Positions 37,136 through 46,108 are shown, counted from the stretch's first letter. The stretch is 64,000 nucleotides of DNA from JAMLHH01 sp037189845 (GCA_037189845.1 JBBCIS010000001.1:558001-622000), one strand, 5' to 3'. Numbers and translations are program-made. Notes: generated by a model not told the origin, from the sequence alone.

Positions 37136-37587
37136 CAACTATCTACCCAAAACCACTTAATATCATCCTCTATCTCTGCTTCCTTCCATAAGCGATGAAT
37201 TTCTTCCTGAAAACTTTCATTCCTATGATGCGACTGCTGATTCTTAATATAGTTAATCAACACCTCTTTCTCATTTAACGAATAGGTCAAAGCGCAATAT
37301 TTAATTCCCCAACCCCGAAAATTCGGAAACAATTTGGATTCTTTCATCCATTTAGAGGAGGCTACTTTGATACTTTTTACCAAATCAGCCAATGCTACCG
37401 ACGGATGTAAATCTATCAAAATATGAATATGCTCTTCCATGCCGTTGATGCGATACAAAAAGCAATTCTTGTTTTTGGCAATTCCCCAGATATAGCGATA
37501 CAATTCCGGAGCTTGCTCCAACGGAATCGTTTTTTCGCTTGATTTTGTTCGGAAGATGATATGGTATAAAATCCTTGTGTATGCCAT
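37135..37587 (-). CDS. REP-associated tyrosine transposase (IS200-like)
   Basis: A 150-residue Y1 transposase: HUH motif His53-Ile-His55 in EEHIHILIDLHP and catalytic Tyr113 in LINYIKNQQSHH. It nicks and joins single-stranded DNA at hairpins. Its small size and the array of palindromes next to its stop codon fit the RAYT group, whose members act on REP elements instead of moving as a normal IS. The frame is open to 37647, but the ATG at 37587 gives the family's MAYTRILYHI start and removes the overlap with mcrB, which ends at 37601. The gene is intact. Confidence 0.85.
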   Translation of the reverse strand: MAYTRILYHIIFRTKSSEKTIPLEQAPELYRYIWGIAKNKNCFLYRINGMEEHIHILIDLHPSVALADLVKSIKVASSKWMKESKLFPNFRGWGIKYCALTYSLNEKEVLINYIKNQQSHHRNESFQEEIHRLWKEAEIEDDIKWFWVDS

Positions 37588-37600
37588 CTGTTTTGGATTG

Positions 37601-40519
37601 TCAATCTTCGTAAACAGAAATAAAAGTGCTTTCATTCCAGCTTTCAAACGGAGTAAAACGATACACTTTTTTATCCTCTAAAAAGTCGTTTTCATACGTG
37701 AAGTTTTTCGGGAATTGAGCTTTGTTTTTTTCTTGCTCGATAAAACTTCCTCCTAAAACCAAACCTGTTTTTCCGAAATCTCCGTAAAAATATTCTTCCA
37801 ACAGCGGAATGATTTTGTCTTTAAAGACCAACTTTAAATCGTTCAAATTTTCAATTCCGATAAAGTAAGAATGTCCAATTTGGTGGTCTTTGTCTATCAA
37901 TACTTCAATACGTTGATTGATAGTTTCTAAAAGTTGTTTCAAATCAACATCTTGATACTCCGAATTCGACAAAATATCGGGATTTGGTTGCATTTCAATG
38001 AATGAAAATCGTCTTCGCAAAGCTGTGTCAAGAGCTTCAACACTTCGGTCGGCAGTGTTCATCGTACCGATGATGTAAACATTGTTCGGAACAGAGAATT
38101 TATCATTGGAATAGGGAAGTGTTACTTCCGTTTGTTCCTTATTTCCCTTTCGTTTGTCTTCTTCCAAAAGTGTTATCAGTTCGCCAAAAATAGCCGAAAC
38201 GTTTCCGCGGTTGATTTCATCAATGATGAGAACAAATCCTTTATCATTTGTTTTTTCAGATGTAGAAGTTAGTTCTTTAAAGGCTTCCATTTTTACATCT
38301 GCATTGTCGAATTTATAGATTGATTGCTGTGAGATTTGTTTTTTTAAGAACCTATCCGGTGAAGTATTCAAATCTGTTAAAAACCAATCAATTTTTCTAA
38401 AATGAACCAATGATGTCGGATTGTCTTCTTCATAATGATACCCTCCTATGACTTTTCCGATAGAGTCAATAATATGATTTCCTTTTGTTGCAATTACAAT
38501 ATCTCCATCTTTCATTTTATTTAGGATGAAAGATGCCTGAATATTGTATCTGTTTTCTTCAACTACGTTTGGAAATTTTTGAGTAAAAGTATCTCTATAT
38601 TTTTTCCAATCCTTAATATTAGACAAACTCGTTAAGTCATTATTCCCACCCCAATTTATTCCTCCTAAATTATTTGTAACACAATACTGATGCTCTAACG
38701 GATTGTTTTTTCCTCCGAGAGACATTTTGTAAAAATTTACTTCATCCCAATTTATATCGGTCCGATTGACAGTATGTATTTGTTTCGCTTGGTTTACTAA
38801 CTGTTTAAAAATTCCATCTTTTACTTCGTAAGTTACATTTCCGTCCGATGTTTCAGGCTTTATTCCCTCGATAAAATTTTCGTAACCTAAACTCTGATGA
38901 AATGTAGTAAATACAATCTGTTTGGCACTGACTAGCTCTTCATACTCTCTGTTGATTTCCTCTCGTGTTCTTTCCTTTTCTCCATTGATAATTTCAATAG
39001 CCATTTTTTTTGTATTATATGTTTTCCCAGTTCCGGGGGCTCCGAAAAGGATTTGGTTGAGAGGTATATGTCTTTGAGAAGTATTATTTTTCATAATGTC
39101 AGGATGATAATCTTTGATAATTATAGCATTTGCTCCTTTACTTTTTAAAAAATCATTGAGCCTTTGTCCATTATTAACTGTAGTCGGAATTATGATTTCA
39201 AAATCAGGATAAGTGTTTTCTATATATGTAATACAATTTCTGAAAATATATTTATTTGGATAAAGTATGCCATTATATTCAATAGCATATTTTTGGGGTT
39301 TTTCATTTTCATTCCAATGATTGATATGAATTTGTTTATAAGCGTATTCTAGTGATTCTTTCCAAATTGTCAGTTCTTTATTGCTTCTGTTTGTGTCCAA
39401 TTGGTTCAATATTTCGTTTCTGAAATCGATATCAAAAGCCATTTTTTCTAATTCTTTTTTGTTGAATTTGGAATAACCTGAAATTTGAGTGCGATTGAGT
39501 TCTTTTTCAATAGCATTTAAAACTGATACAGAATTTGATTTTATCTGCTTGAAGTTTTTAATTCTATTTAAATATGCATCTGGTTTTCCATCAAAATTTA
39601 TGAAATCGTCGGAAATAGGTTCTTCTGATATTACTCTGAATTGATAATCTGTACTTTTCGCTTGTTTGACGTACAAAATGTATCGTTGTCCAATTGTAAA
39701 TACAAGAATTTTATCGGTGGAATTAAAAACCAATCTTTGGTCGTTTTCTTGTAAACCAAAATTTTCTATGATTTCATCTAAAAATCCGTAATATTCTTCT
39801 AATTCTTTTCTGTCAAACTTTTTTAATAGTTCAACTAAATTGAAATCTTTAAAATATCTAAAAAGTACATACAAAACATTCTGAATTATCAGATATTTAT
39901 CATCCCAGTTGGGTTTTTGATAAAATTTACGATATGTATTGATGAAATTCTCATCATCCAATAGACCTTCTTTAATGATTTGATTAACCAACTCTTGTAA
40001 ATGCAAAAATCCTTCTCCTGTCTTTTTGGGATTTATATTCAGTTGCTCACAGAAGTATTTGTAATAATCTGCTTTGTACAGCATATATTTTTCTGGAAAG
40101 CGAAAAGCCAAATAAAGCGCAATCGTACGTTCGTCTTGTTGGGTATTTATTTTGGTATTGTTTGATGCTTGCCTGACTTTGGGTAGTAACTTTTTTGATT
40201 CGGCTTGAAAAGTTTTGATTCTTTGTGAAACTTCCACTGATTCGTCATACAAATTGCGGAACATTTCTCTTGTTTCTTCGGGGAAATTCTGAGCTGATTT
40301 TTTGATAAATCCCCAAGAAATCGGATAGAATAGGTTAGAGGCTTTGCTGAAAGATGCTCGTAGCATCTGATGAAAATCTTCTGCTTCTATATTCCAGTTT
40401 TGTTGAAACGTATCTATTGCTAAATATTTATACGCTTCATCTGGCTCTCCGTTTTCTTCTAAAATGTCAATGTATTTCTCAATCAGTTGTGAAGCTATGC
40501 TTTTTAGGTTTTCAGTCAT
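37601..40519 (-). CDS. mcrB: McrB, GTP-dependent motor of the McrBC system, with inserted EVE-like domain
   Basis: The 972-residue protein has an N-terminal part (1-480) of unknown fold and a McrB-type AAA+ domain: Walker A GAPGTGKT at 493-500, Walker B IIDEINRG from 765 and the McrB signature MNTADRSVEALD from 820. Between the Walker motifs, residues 590-735 form an extra domain with KMSLGGK, INWGGNNDLT, MKDGDIVIATKG and IGKVIGGYHY, the arrangement of EVE/PUA-like readers of modified bases. It should recognise modified DNA and drive translocation with McrC. No methyltransferase neighbour is present, as expected for type IV. Confidence 0.92.
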   Translation of the reverse strand: MTENLKSIASQLIEKYIDILEENGEPDEAYKYLAIDTFQQNWNIEAEDFHQMLRASFSKASNLFYPISWGFIKKSAQNFPEETREMFRNLYDESVEVSQRIKTFQAESKKLLPKVRQASNNTKINTQQDERTIALYLAFRFPEKYMLYKADYYKYFCEQLNINPKKTGEGFLHLQELVNQIIKEGLLDDENFINTYRKFYQKPNWDDKYLIIQNVLYVLFRYFKDFNLVELLKKFDRKELEEYYGFLDEIIENFGLQENDQRLVFNSTDKILVFTIGQRYILYVKQAKSTDYQFRVISEEPISDDFINFDGKPDAYLNRIKNFKQIKSNSVSVLNAIEKELNRTQISGYSKFNKKELEKMAFDIDFRNEILNQLDTNRSNKELTIWKESLEYAYKQIHINHWNENEKPQKYAIEYNGILYPNKYIFRNCITYIENTYPDFEIIIPTTVNNGQRLNDFLKSKGANAIIIKDYHPDIMKNNTSQRHIPLNQILFGAPGTGKTYNTKKMAIEIINGEKERTREEINREYEELVSAKQIVFTTFHQSLGYENFIEGIKPETSDGNVTYEVKDGIFKQLVNQAKQIHTVNRTDINWDEVNFYKMSLGGKNNPLEHQYCVTNNLGGINWGGNNDLTSLSNIKDWKKYRDTFTQKFPNVVEENRYNIQASFILNKMKDGDIVIATKGNHIIDSIGKVIGGYHYEEDNPTSLVHFRKIDWFLTDLNTSPDRFLKKQISQQSIYKFDNADVKMEAFKELTSTSEKTNDKGFVLIIDEINRGNVSAIFGELITLLEEDKRKGNKEQTEVTLPYSNDKFSVPNNVYIIGTMNTADRSVEALDTALRRRFSFIEMQPNPDILSNSEYQDVDLKQLLETINQRIEVLIDKDHQIGHSYFIGIENLNDLKLVFKDKIIPLLEEYFYGDFGKTGLVLGGSFIEQEKNKAQFPKNFTYENDFLEDKKVYRFTPFESWNESTFISVYED

Positions 40520-40698
40520 TTCAGTTCTCGGTTATACAAAGCTCAAACATCGCAAAAATGCTTGCCATCGCTTTTTATAAGAGATGAAACTAATAGATTT
40601 ATTTAATAAATCCAATCCGGAATGGATGACTTATAAGAGATGCATGGTACAAAAAAGAGTAGAATAGAATGAAATGAAGACACAGCGAGCAGCTCTGC

Positions 40699-40778
40699 CG
40701 CAGCCCGGATAGAGTGGATAGCCCACAGCGTAATACAATGGAGCGAGGACTATGAACGATAGCCGGAATAGCTGCCAC
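40699..40778 (-). repeat. Dispersed intergenic repeat, copy 3
   Basis: Read on the minus strand it begins GTGGCAGCTATTCCGGCTATCG and ends CTCTATCCGGGCTGC, matching the ends of copies 1, 2 and 4. It lies in the 340-bp gap 40520-40859 between mcrB and the bacilliredoxin gene. The rest of that gap holds the direct repeat at 40811 and nothing else I can identify. Confidence 0.6.
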
Positions 40779-40810
40779 AAACAATAAAGCGACCCAAGTG
40801 AGTCGCTTTC

Positions 40811-40842
40811 TTAGTATTCGGTATCAGGTATTGAGTATTGAG
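40811..40842. repeat. 32-bp direct repeat, downstream copy
   Basis: A TTAGTATT...GTATTGAGTATTGAG segment that matches 41304-41335 at about 26 of 32 positions. The two copies flank the bacilliredoxin gene. Confidence 0.6.
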
Positions 40843-40859
40843 ACTCGTACACCGTGCAT

Positions 40860-41273
40860 TTAGCAATACTCGTCGAAAGCTGCTGCCAGATTGCTGGCAA
40901 TCAACTGTGCCGGTCTGCCTTCGATTTGGTGTCTTTCAATCATGTGTACCAACTGACCGTCTTTGAATACAGCCATAGATGGTGATGATGGCGGATAAGG
41001 GAATGTGTAGGAGCGTGCTTTGTCCACTGCTTCTCTGTCCACTCCTGCGAAAACTGTCACTAAATGGTCAGGACGTTTTTCGTTTTTAGAAGCGGCGATA
41101 GCTGCCGGACGTGCATTGGCTGCTGCGCAACCACATACGGAGTTGACGACTACAAATACAGTTCCTTCTTTTTTGTCTAAAAGGTTAGCAACTTCTTCTG
41201 CTGATTTCAGTGATGTGAAGCCTGCATTTTCAAGCTCCTGTGCCATCGGTTTTGTGATATGTTCTGGATACAT
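40860..41273 (-). CDS. Bacilliredoxin (BrxA/BrxB, YphP/YqiW family)
   Basis: The 137-residue protein has the family's Cys47-Gly-Cys49 (NSVCGCAAANARP) active site in a thioredoxin-like fold. Known bacilliredoxins remove bacillithiol from mixed disulfides; many Bacteroidota also encode bacillithiol genes, though none are in the window. It lies downstream of the SUF genes on the same strand, 128 bp after the DUF59 gene, and may protect iron-sulfur assembly from thiol oxidation. It is flanked by two 32-bp direct repeats. Confidence 0.9.
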   Translation of the reverse strand: MYPEHITKPMAQELENAGFTSLKSAEEVANLLDKKEGTVFVVVNSVCGCAAANARPAAIAASKNEKRPDHLVTVFAGVDREAVDKARSYTFPYPPSSPSMAVFKDGQLVHMIERHQIEGRPAQLIASNLAAAFDEYC

Positions 41274-41303
41274 AGCGTAATTGTTTTTTATTTTTTATTT
41301 CTT

Positions 41304-41335
41304 TTAGTATTGAGTCTCAAGTATTGGGTATTGGG
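41304..41335. repeat. 32-bp direct repeat, upstream copy
   Basis: Partner of 40811-40842. Just beyond it, 41340-41365 carries a relative of the GTTTAAAGTTGGCTAACGC element in inverted form, followed by TTTAAAC-rich sequence. Confidence 0.6.
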
Positions 41336-41401
41336 ATGGCTGGCGCAAGCTAACTTTAAACCCTAAACTTTAAACTCTCAAACTTGTGGTCTGTCGTCTT
41401 T

Positions 41402-41704
41402 TTAAAGCATCCCCAGCTCCAGCTTGGCGGCTTCGGTCATTAGTTCCGTAGTCCATGCCGGCTCGAAGGTTAGTTCTACTTTTACATCATTAACACCGTC
41501 AATCGCTTTTAGTTTACCTTCTACTTCTCCCGGCAAACTTTCTGCCACCGGACAGGTAGGAGATGTCAGCGTCATGACCACCTGGATATTGTTTCCGGGG
41601 TCTACATTGACTTCGTATATCAATCCCAAATCATAGATATTGACAGGTATCTCCGGGTCGAAAATATCTTGTAATACTGTGATAGCTGCATCTTTTATTT
41701 CCAT
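41402..41704 (-). CDS. sufT: MIP18/DUF59-family iron-sulfur assembly protein (SufT-like)
   Basis: The roughly 100-residue protein is a single DUF59 domain with DPEIPVNIYDLGLIYEV and the conserved Cys of TSPTCPVAESLP. Such proteins help deliver iron-sulfur clusters and commonly sit in SUF operons of Bacteroidota. The frame extends to 41716, but the ATG at 41704 gives the usual MEIKDA start. It follows sufE by 21 bp. Confidence 0.88.
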   Translation of the reverse strand: MEIKDAAITVLQDIFDPEIPVNIYDLGLIYEVNVDPGNNIQVVMTLTSPTCPVAESLPGEVEGKLKAIDGVNDVKVELTFEPAWTTELMTEAAKLELGML

Positions 41705-41725
41705 AAAACTTCTCAAGGCAATAAT

Positions 41726-42148
41726 CTATGATTGTAAACTATTAAATGCAACACCATAAGTCTTTATTTGTTTGACCATAGAGACTAATCCGTTGGCACG
41801 GGTAGGAGATAAGTGCTCCTGTAGTCCTATAGCTTTCAAAAAATAAAGGTCGGCTTCGGCTATTTCTTTCGGCGGATGTCCTGAAAGAACTTTGACCAGC
41901 AGGCCTACAATTCCTTTGGTGATGATAGCGTCGCTGTCTGCTTCAAACTTCAGCAATCCGTCTTCCATATATGCATGCAGCCATACGCGTGACTGACAGC
42001 CATGAATGCGGTTGTCCTCCGTTTTGTATTGTTCCTCCATCGGAGATAAACCTTTTCCGAGCTCTATCAGATATTCGTATTTGTCTGCCCAGTCGTCATA
42101 CAATTCGAAATCTTCTACCAGTTGATCCTGTATCTCGTTAATTTTCAT
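41726..42148 (-). CDS. sufE: Cysteine desulfuration protein SufE
   Basis: SufE accepts sulfur from SufS and passes it to the SufBCD scaffold. The acceptor is Cys51 in RIHGCQSRVW, and the length of 140 is typical. It starts 9 bp after the sufS stop codon and is part of the same transcript. Confidence 0.95.
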   Translation of the reverse strand: MKINEIQDQLVEDFELYDDWADKYEYLIELGKGLSPMEEQYKTEDNRIHGCQSRVWLHAYMEDGLLKFEADSDAIITKGIVGLLVKVLSGHPPKEIAEADLYFLKAIGLQEHLSPTRANGLVSMVKQIKTYGVAFNSLQS

Positions 42149-42157
42149 CTTGATAGA

Positions 42158-43399
42158 TTATAATAACATTTTAGCTGTGCGTTGAATGCCGGCAACCAAT
42201 ACGTCAATTTCTTCTTTTGTGTTATAAATAGCAAAGGATGCACGGCATGTACCCGGAATACAGAAGTAATCCATAATCGGTTGTGTACAATGGTGTCCTG
42301 TGCGGATAGCGATACCCAGATTGTCCAGTATCACGCCCACATCATAAGGATGTGCTCCGTTGAGCAGGAATGATAAAACGCTGGCTTTCTTTTCTGCTGT
42401 ACCAACGAGCTGTATCCCGTCAATCTGACTGACCTGCTCGGTAGCATATTGCAAAAGATAATCTTCATAAGCATAGATATTGTCCAGTCCTAAATTCTGA
42501 ACGTAATCTATTGCTGTGCCAAGTGCTATAGTTCCTGCGATATTTGGGGTTCCTGCTTCAAATTTGAATGGCAAATCATTATATGTTGTCAGCTCAAATT
42601 TAACTTCTTTAATCATATCTCCGCCACCTTCAAATGGAGGAATAGCATCGAGAAGTGCTTCTTTTCCGTATAAAATTCCTGTTCCTGTAGGACCGTAGAT
42701 TTTATGTCCTGAAAAAACTAAAAAGTCACAGTCTAAATCTTTGACATCTATCTGTATATGCTGTATTGCCTGAGCTGCATCTATGAGTACGTGCGCTCCT
42801 GCATCATGTGCTAATTTGATGAGCTCTTTGACCGGATTGATAGTTCCCAATGCATTGGATACATAAGTGAAAGATACTAATCTGGTTTTATCCGTAATCA
42901 GTTTTTGAGCATCTTCCAGAAGGATAGTACCATCTGACTGAATTGGAATGACTTTGAGTGTAGCACCGTGTCTCTGACAAGCCATCTGCCACGGAACGAT
43001 GTTGGAGTGGTGTTCCAATCCAGTAATCAATACTTCATCTCCGGGTTTCAGAAATGCTGATGACCATGAGTAGGATAGGAGGTTGATACCATTGGTGGTC
43101 CCTTTGGTGAAGATGATTTCTTTTTCGGAAGCTGCTCCGATGAAATTTTGTACCGTTTTTCTGACTTCTTCGTACAAATCTGTGCCTATCTGGCTGAGAT
43201 AATGCACACCTCTATGAATATTGGCATATTGGGAAGTGTAGTATTTGAATTCTGTATCTAATACACACTGTGGTTTCTGAGTAGAAGCAGCATTGTCCAA
43301 ATACACCAACGGCTTATTGCGTATCAGGGTTTTCAGTATCGGAAACTCGTCTCTGATTGCCTGTACGTCCCATCCGTTAGGTATAGTTGCGTTGCTCAT
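42158..43399 (-). CDS. sufS: Cysteine desulfurase SufS
   Basis: PLP enzyme that takes sulfur from L-cysteine for iron-sulfur cluster assembly. The PLP lysine is Lys233 (FSGHKIYGPTG) and the persulfide Cys371 lies in RTGHHCTQPIM, the class II motif. Length 413 is typical. Its start codon overlaps the sufD stop by one base (TAATG type), so it is translated with sufD. Confidence 0.96.
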   Translation of the reverse strand: MSNATIPNGWDVQAIRDEFPILKTLIRNKPLVYLDNAASTQKPQCVLDTEFKYYTSQYANIHRGVHYLSQIGTDLYEEVRKTVQNFIGAASEKEIIFTKGTTNGINLLSYSWSSAFLKPGDEVLITGLEHHSNIVPWQMACQRHGATLKVIPIQSDGTILLEDAQKLITDKTRLVSFTYVSNALGTINPVKELIKLAHDAGAHVLIDAAQAIQHIQIDVKDLDCDFLVFSGHKIYGPTGTGILYGKEALLDAIPPFEGGGDMIKEVKFELTTYNDLPFKFEAGTPNIAGTIALGTAIDYVQNLGLDNIYAYEDYLLQYATEQVSQIDGIQLVGTAEKKASVLSFLLNGAHPYDVGVILDNLGIAIRTGHHCTQPIMDYFCIPGTCRASFAIYNTKEEIDVLVAGIQRTAKMLL

Positions 43400-44700
43400 T
43401 ACAATTCAATTTTTAGTTTGGATGCAATACGTGATTTTACCCATTCTCTCAAGGTCGTGTCTTCGATTTCATCAATGACATCACCGACATAAGCAAACAT
43501 CAATAATGATTTTGAAAGCTCCTTGCCGATACCTCTGCTTCTCAGGTAAAATAGCTCATTGTCTTCTATCTGTGCGGATGTCGCACCATGACTGCATTTC
43601 ACATCATCTGCAAATATCTCTAATTGTGGCCTGAAATAAGCAGCTGCGTCGTCAGAAAGTAAAATATTTTTGTTGGACTGGAATGCATTGGTTTTCTGTG
43701 CATCTTCCACCACTACGATTTTACCGTTGAAAACTCCTGTGCTTTTTCCGTCCAGAATACCTTTGTACAATTGATTGGAAGTCGCATTGGGTGATGCGTG
43801 CTCGATGACGATGAGATTGTCCGCCTGTTGCTGACCATCCAGAATATATACGCCTCCGAGATTGGCATGAGCTTCTTCTCCGGCAATTTGTATGAACTGA
43901 TTGTTTCTCAATAATTCTCCTGTAAGAGATATGGTAGAGCAATGGTAATTGCTTTTTTTAGCCTGTACTACATAGCAACTATCCATTTGATAGGATTGCT
44001 CCGCAGCATCCTGAATTTTTACCCATTCTACTTTTGCAGATGCATCCAGAAATACTTCTGAAACACTGTTGGAAAGGCTTTGTCCATCCAGTAAAAGATA
44101 TTGTTCGGCGATATTGAGATATGCATCTATTCCTACGTGGATGACAAATCTCGGCATGGAGATTTTCTCCTGTCCAGTCTGTACTAAAAGTAATTCTACG
44201 TGAGCTGAACCATTTTCTGATACTTCTATAAAAACTCCATCCTGGCAAAGTGCAGTATTCAAAGCGGTTAAAGCTTGTTTTTTGCCTTTGGTCAGAGATG
44301 AAAATAAGTCAATAGAGGCACTGATTTCCAGATTCCAGCTATTGGCTAATGAAGTGATGATATATTGCTCGGATGCATTGATTTGGGAAAGTTCTGAAGA
44401 GAAAATTCCGTCCACCAATACGATTCTGTTGGCATCTTTGGCGATTGCAGGAAGCTGGTCTGCGATAGATTTCAAAACAGCTTTATCTGTCTGAATATAT
44501 CCCGGAGCAAATCCCTTTTTTAATATCTTGGCCAAATAGGTATATTTCCATTCCTCATGCTTCATGGATGGCAGACCTAACTGCTCAAACTGGCTGATAG
44601 CGACCTGTTTTTTGAGAACAACTCCTGCGGGAAGCTTTTGTGCATCCATCAGGGTATCCAGAGCAGTGCTGTATATGGAAGTATCTTGAGTTGTAGTCAT
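43399..44700 (-). CDS. sufD: SUF scaffold protein SufD
   Basis: Partner of SufB in the SufBC2D scaffold. The protein has an N-terminal helical part (KHEEWKYTYLAKILKKG) and a C-terminal beta-helix core with QTNAF-type repeats and KCSHGATSAQIEDNELFYLRSRGI, the sufBD signature. The length of 433 is normal. It follows sufC by 138 bp; that gap carries a copy of the GTTTAAAGTT element. Confidence 0.95.
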   Translation of the reverse strand: MTTTQDTSIYSTALDTLMDAQKLPAGVVLKKQVAISQFEQLGLPSMKHEEWKYTYLAKILKKGFAPGYIQTDKAVLKSIADQLPAIAKDANRIVLVDGIFSSELSQINASEQYIITSLANSWNLEISASIDLFSSLTKGKKQALTALNTALCQDGVFIEVSENGSAHVELLLVQTGQEKISMPRFVIHVGIDAYLNIAEQYLLLDGQSLSNSVSEVFLDASAKVEWVKIQDAAEQSYQMDSCYVVQAKKSNYHCSTISLTGELLRNNQFIQIAGEEAHANLGGVYILDGQQQADNLIVIEHASPNATSNQLYKGILDGKSTGVFNGKIVVVEDAQKTNAFQSNKNILLSDDAAAYFRPQLEIFADDVKCSHGATSAQIEDNELFYLRSRGIGKELSKSLLMFAYVGDVIDEIEDTTLREWVKSRIASKLKIEL

Positions 44701-44738
44701 TGTTTAACGTTCAAGGTTTAAAGTTTGAATTGTTTGAG

Positions 44739-44764
44739 GTTTAAAGTTTTGCTACGCAGGAATG
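44739..44764. repeat. GTTTAAAGTT-type element between sufC and sufD
   Basis: GTTTAAAGTTTTGCTACGCAGGAATG is a variant of the element at 45611-45644 and 46075-46108. The rest of the gap is also TTTAAAC-rich. Confidence 0.5.
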
Positions 44765-44838
44765 AGGTTTGAAGAAGCGAGGTTTGAGTTTTCACACCTC
44801 AATCCTCAAATTTTCAATCCTGTTTCATTCGCATATTC

Positions 44839-45582
44839 TCAAATCTCTTCTTTAATCCAGTCGTATCCTTTTTCTTCCAGTTCGAGTGCTAAAGATTTAT
44901 CACCGGATTTGACAATTTTACCGTCATACATCACGTGCACAAAGTCAGGAACGATATAATCCAGCAATCTTTGGTAGTGGGTAATCACGACAAAAGCATT
45001 GTCAGGAGTTCTGAGCTTGTTGACACCGTTAGCAACGATACGAAGCGCATCGATATCCAGACCTGAATCTGTTTCGTCCAGGATCGCAAGTTTAGGATTC
45101 AGCATAGCCATCTGGAGAATTTCATTTCTTTTTTTCTCACCACCGGAAAAACCTACGTTGACAGAGCGGCTGATGAAATCTTTTTTCATTTCTACCAGTT
45201 CCATTTTCTCTCTCAGAAGCTTCAGGAATTCTGTCGCAGATATCGGGTCTAAACCTTTGGATTTTCTGATTTCGTTGATAGAAGCTTTCAGGAAGTTGGC
45301 ATTGCTCACTCCCGGAATTTCTACCGGATACTGAAATGCGAGAAACAATCCTTGTTGTGCTCTTTCTTCGGGTTCCAGTTCCAATAAATCTATTCCGTCC
45401 AAAGTAGCAGAACCAGAGATTTCATATCCGTCTTTTCCGGACAATACGTTGCCTAATGTACTTTTACCTGTTCCGTTAGGGCCCATGATAGCATGTACTT
45501 CACCCGGATTGACTTCGAGGTTAAACCCTTTGAGGATTTCTCTTCCCGGGATTCCGGCTTTAAGATTTCGTATTTTGAGCAT
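44839..45582 (-). CDS. sufC: SUF ATPase SufC
   Basis: ABC-type ATPase of the SufBC2D complex. It has Walker A GPNGTGKST, signature FSGGEKKRNE and Walker B LAILDETDSGLD, followed by the family's VVITHYQRLLDYI. Length 247 is usual. It supplies ATP-driven conformational change for cluster assembly in the cytoplasm. It is separated from sufB upstream by the S23-family gene. Confidence 0.97.
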   Translation of the reverse strand: MLKIRNLKAGIPGREILKGFNLEVNPGEVHAIMGPNGTGKSTLGNVLSGKDGYEISGSATLDGIDLLELEPEERAQQGLFLAFQYPVEIPGVSNANFLKASINEIRKSKGLDPISATEFLKLLREKMELVEMKKDFISRSVNVGFSGGEKKRNEILQMAMLNPKLAILDETDSGLDIDALRIVANGVNKLRTPDNAFVVITHYQRLLDYIVPDFVHVMYDGKIVKSGDKSLALELEEKGYDWIKEEI

Positions 45583-45610
45583 TATTGTTGTTTAATGTTT
45601 AGAGTTTAAT

Positions 45611-45644
45611 GTTTAAAGTTGGCTAACGCATGGAATGTTTAACG
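45611..45644. repeat. 34-bp direct repeat, downstream of the S23 gene
   Basis: Matches 46075-46108 at 30 of 34 positions (GTTTAAAGTTGGCTAACGC...AATGTTTAA). The two copies bracket the S23-family gene. Confidence 0.7.
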
Positions 45645-45658
45645 CTTAGAGTTTAAGG

Positions 45659-46048
45659 TTATTGAAACTTCGTACCCTTAAAATCATTTTTATTCAAGTA
45701 AACTATAAAGTTGTTTATTTTACCGCTTAGTTTTTCGTATTCGGAAACCAGAAAATCTAACTTTTCCTGATTAATATATTGGTTGTCTAATAAGCGATAA
45801 ATCTGAGACCTTGTTTCTCCTGCTGAGCCTTTTGCTACTGACAAAAACTGTCTGAATTCCATGTTGCCATTTCTTTCAAATCCTTCAGCTATATTATCCA
45901 TTACTGAGCCTGCTGCTGATTTGATTTGTTCTTTAAATCTAAAATCTGTTTTCAAATCGGTGTTTTGCGCAATGCTGATGATTTCTTGTGAAAGTTTTCT
46001 TGCTTCCTGCCAGATTTCCAATTCTTCAAACCGCTTTATTGTAGCCAT
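45659..46048 (-). CDS. Four-helix bundle protein (S23/IVS family)
   Basis: The 129-residue protein is all helical, with FEELEIWQEARKLSQEI at its start, SAAGSVMDNIAEGFERNGNMEFRQFL in the middle and helix-forming segments to the end, matching the family named after 23S rRNA intervening-sequence proteins. These probably bind nucleic acid; the role is unknown. It interrupts an otherwise pure SUF operon between sufB and sufC and is flanked by 34-bp direct repeats, which suggests a later insertion. Confidence 0.88.
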   Translation of the reverse strand: MATIKRFEELEIWQEARKLSQEIISIAQNTDLKTDFRFKEQIKSAAGSVMDNIAEGFERNGNMEFRQFLSVAKGSAGETRSQIYRLLDNQYINQEKLDFLVSEYEKLSGKINNFIVYLNKNDFKGTKFQ

Positions 46049-46074
46049 TTTTTAGTTTTTGTTTAAAGTTTGGT

Positions 46075-46108
46075 GTTTAAGGTTGGCTAACGCGTGAAAT
46101 GTTTAAGG
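46075..46108. repeat. 34-bp direct repeat, upstream of the S23 gene
   Basis: Partner of 45611-45644. The following 105 bp up to sufB are made of TTTAAAC-type units (AACTTTAAACTTTGAACCTTAAAC). Confidence 0.7.

Larger units (their letters stand above)
36819..37587 (-). mobile_element. REP-associated tyrosine transposase element
   Basis: The transposase gene together with the palindrome array that follows it behaves as one unit inserted between mcrB and mcrC. Neither flanking gene is interrupted. There are no classical terminal inverted repeats, which is as expected for the RAYT/IS200 type. Confidence 0.6.

Noticed and set aside
43721..44248. Reading frames antisense or out of frame within sufD and the other SUF genes
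   Set aside because: They follow the codon shadow of strongly conserved proteins and have no family match.
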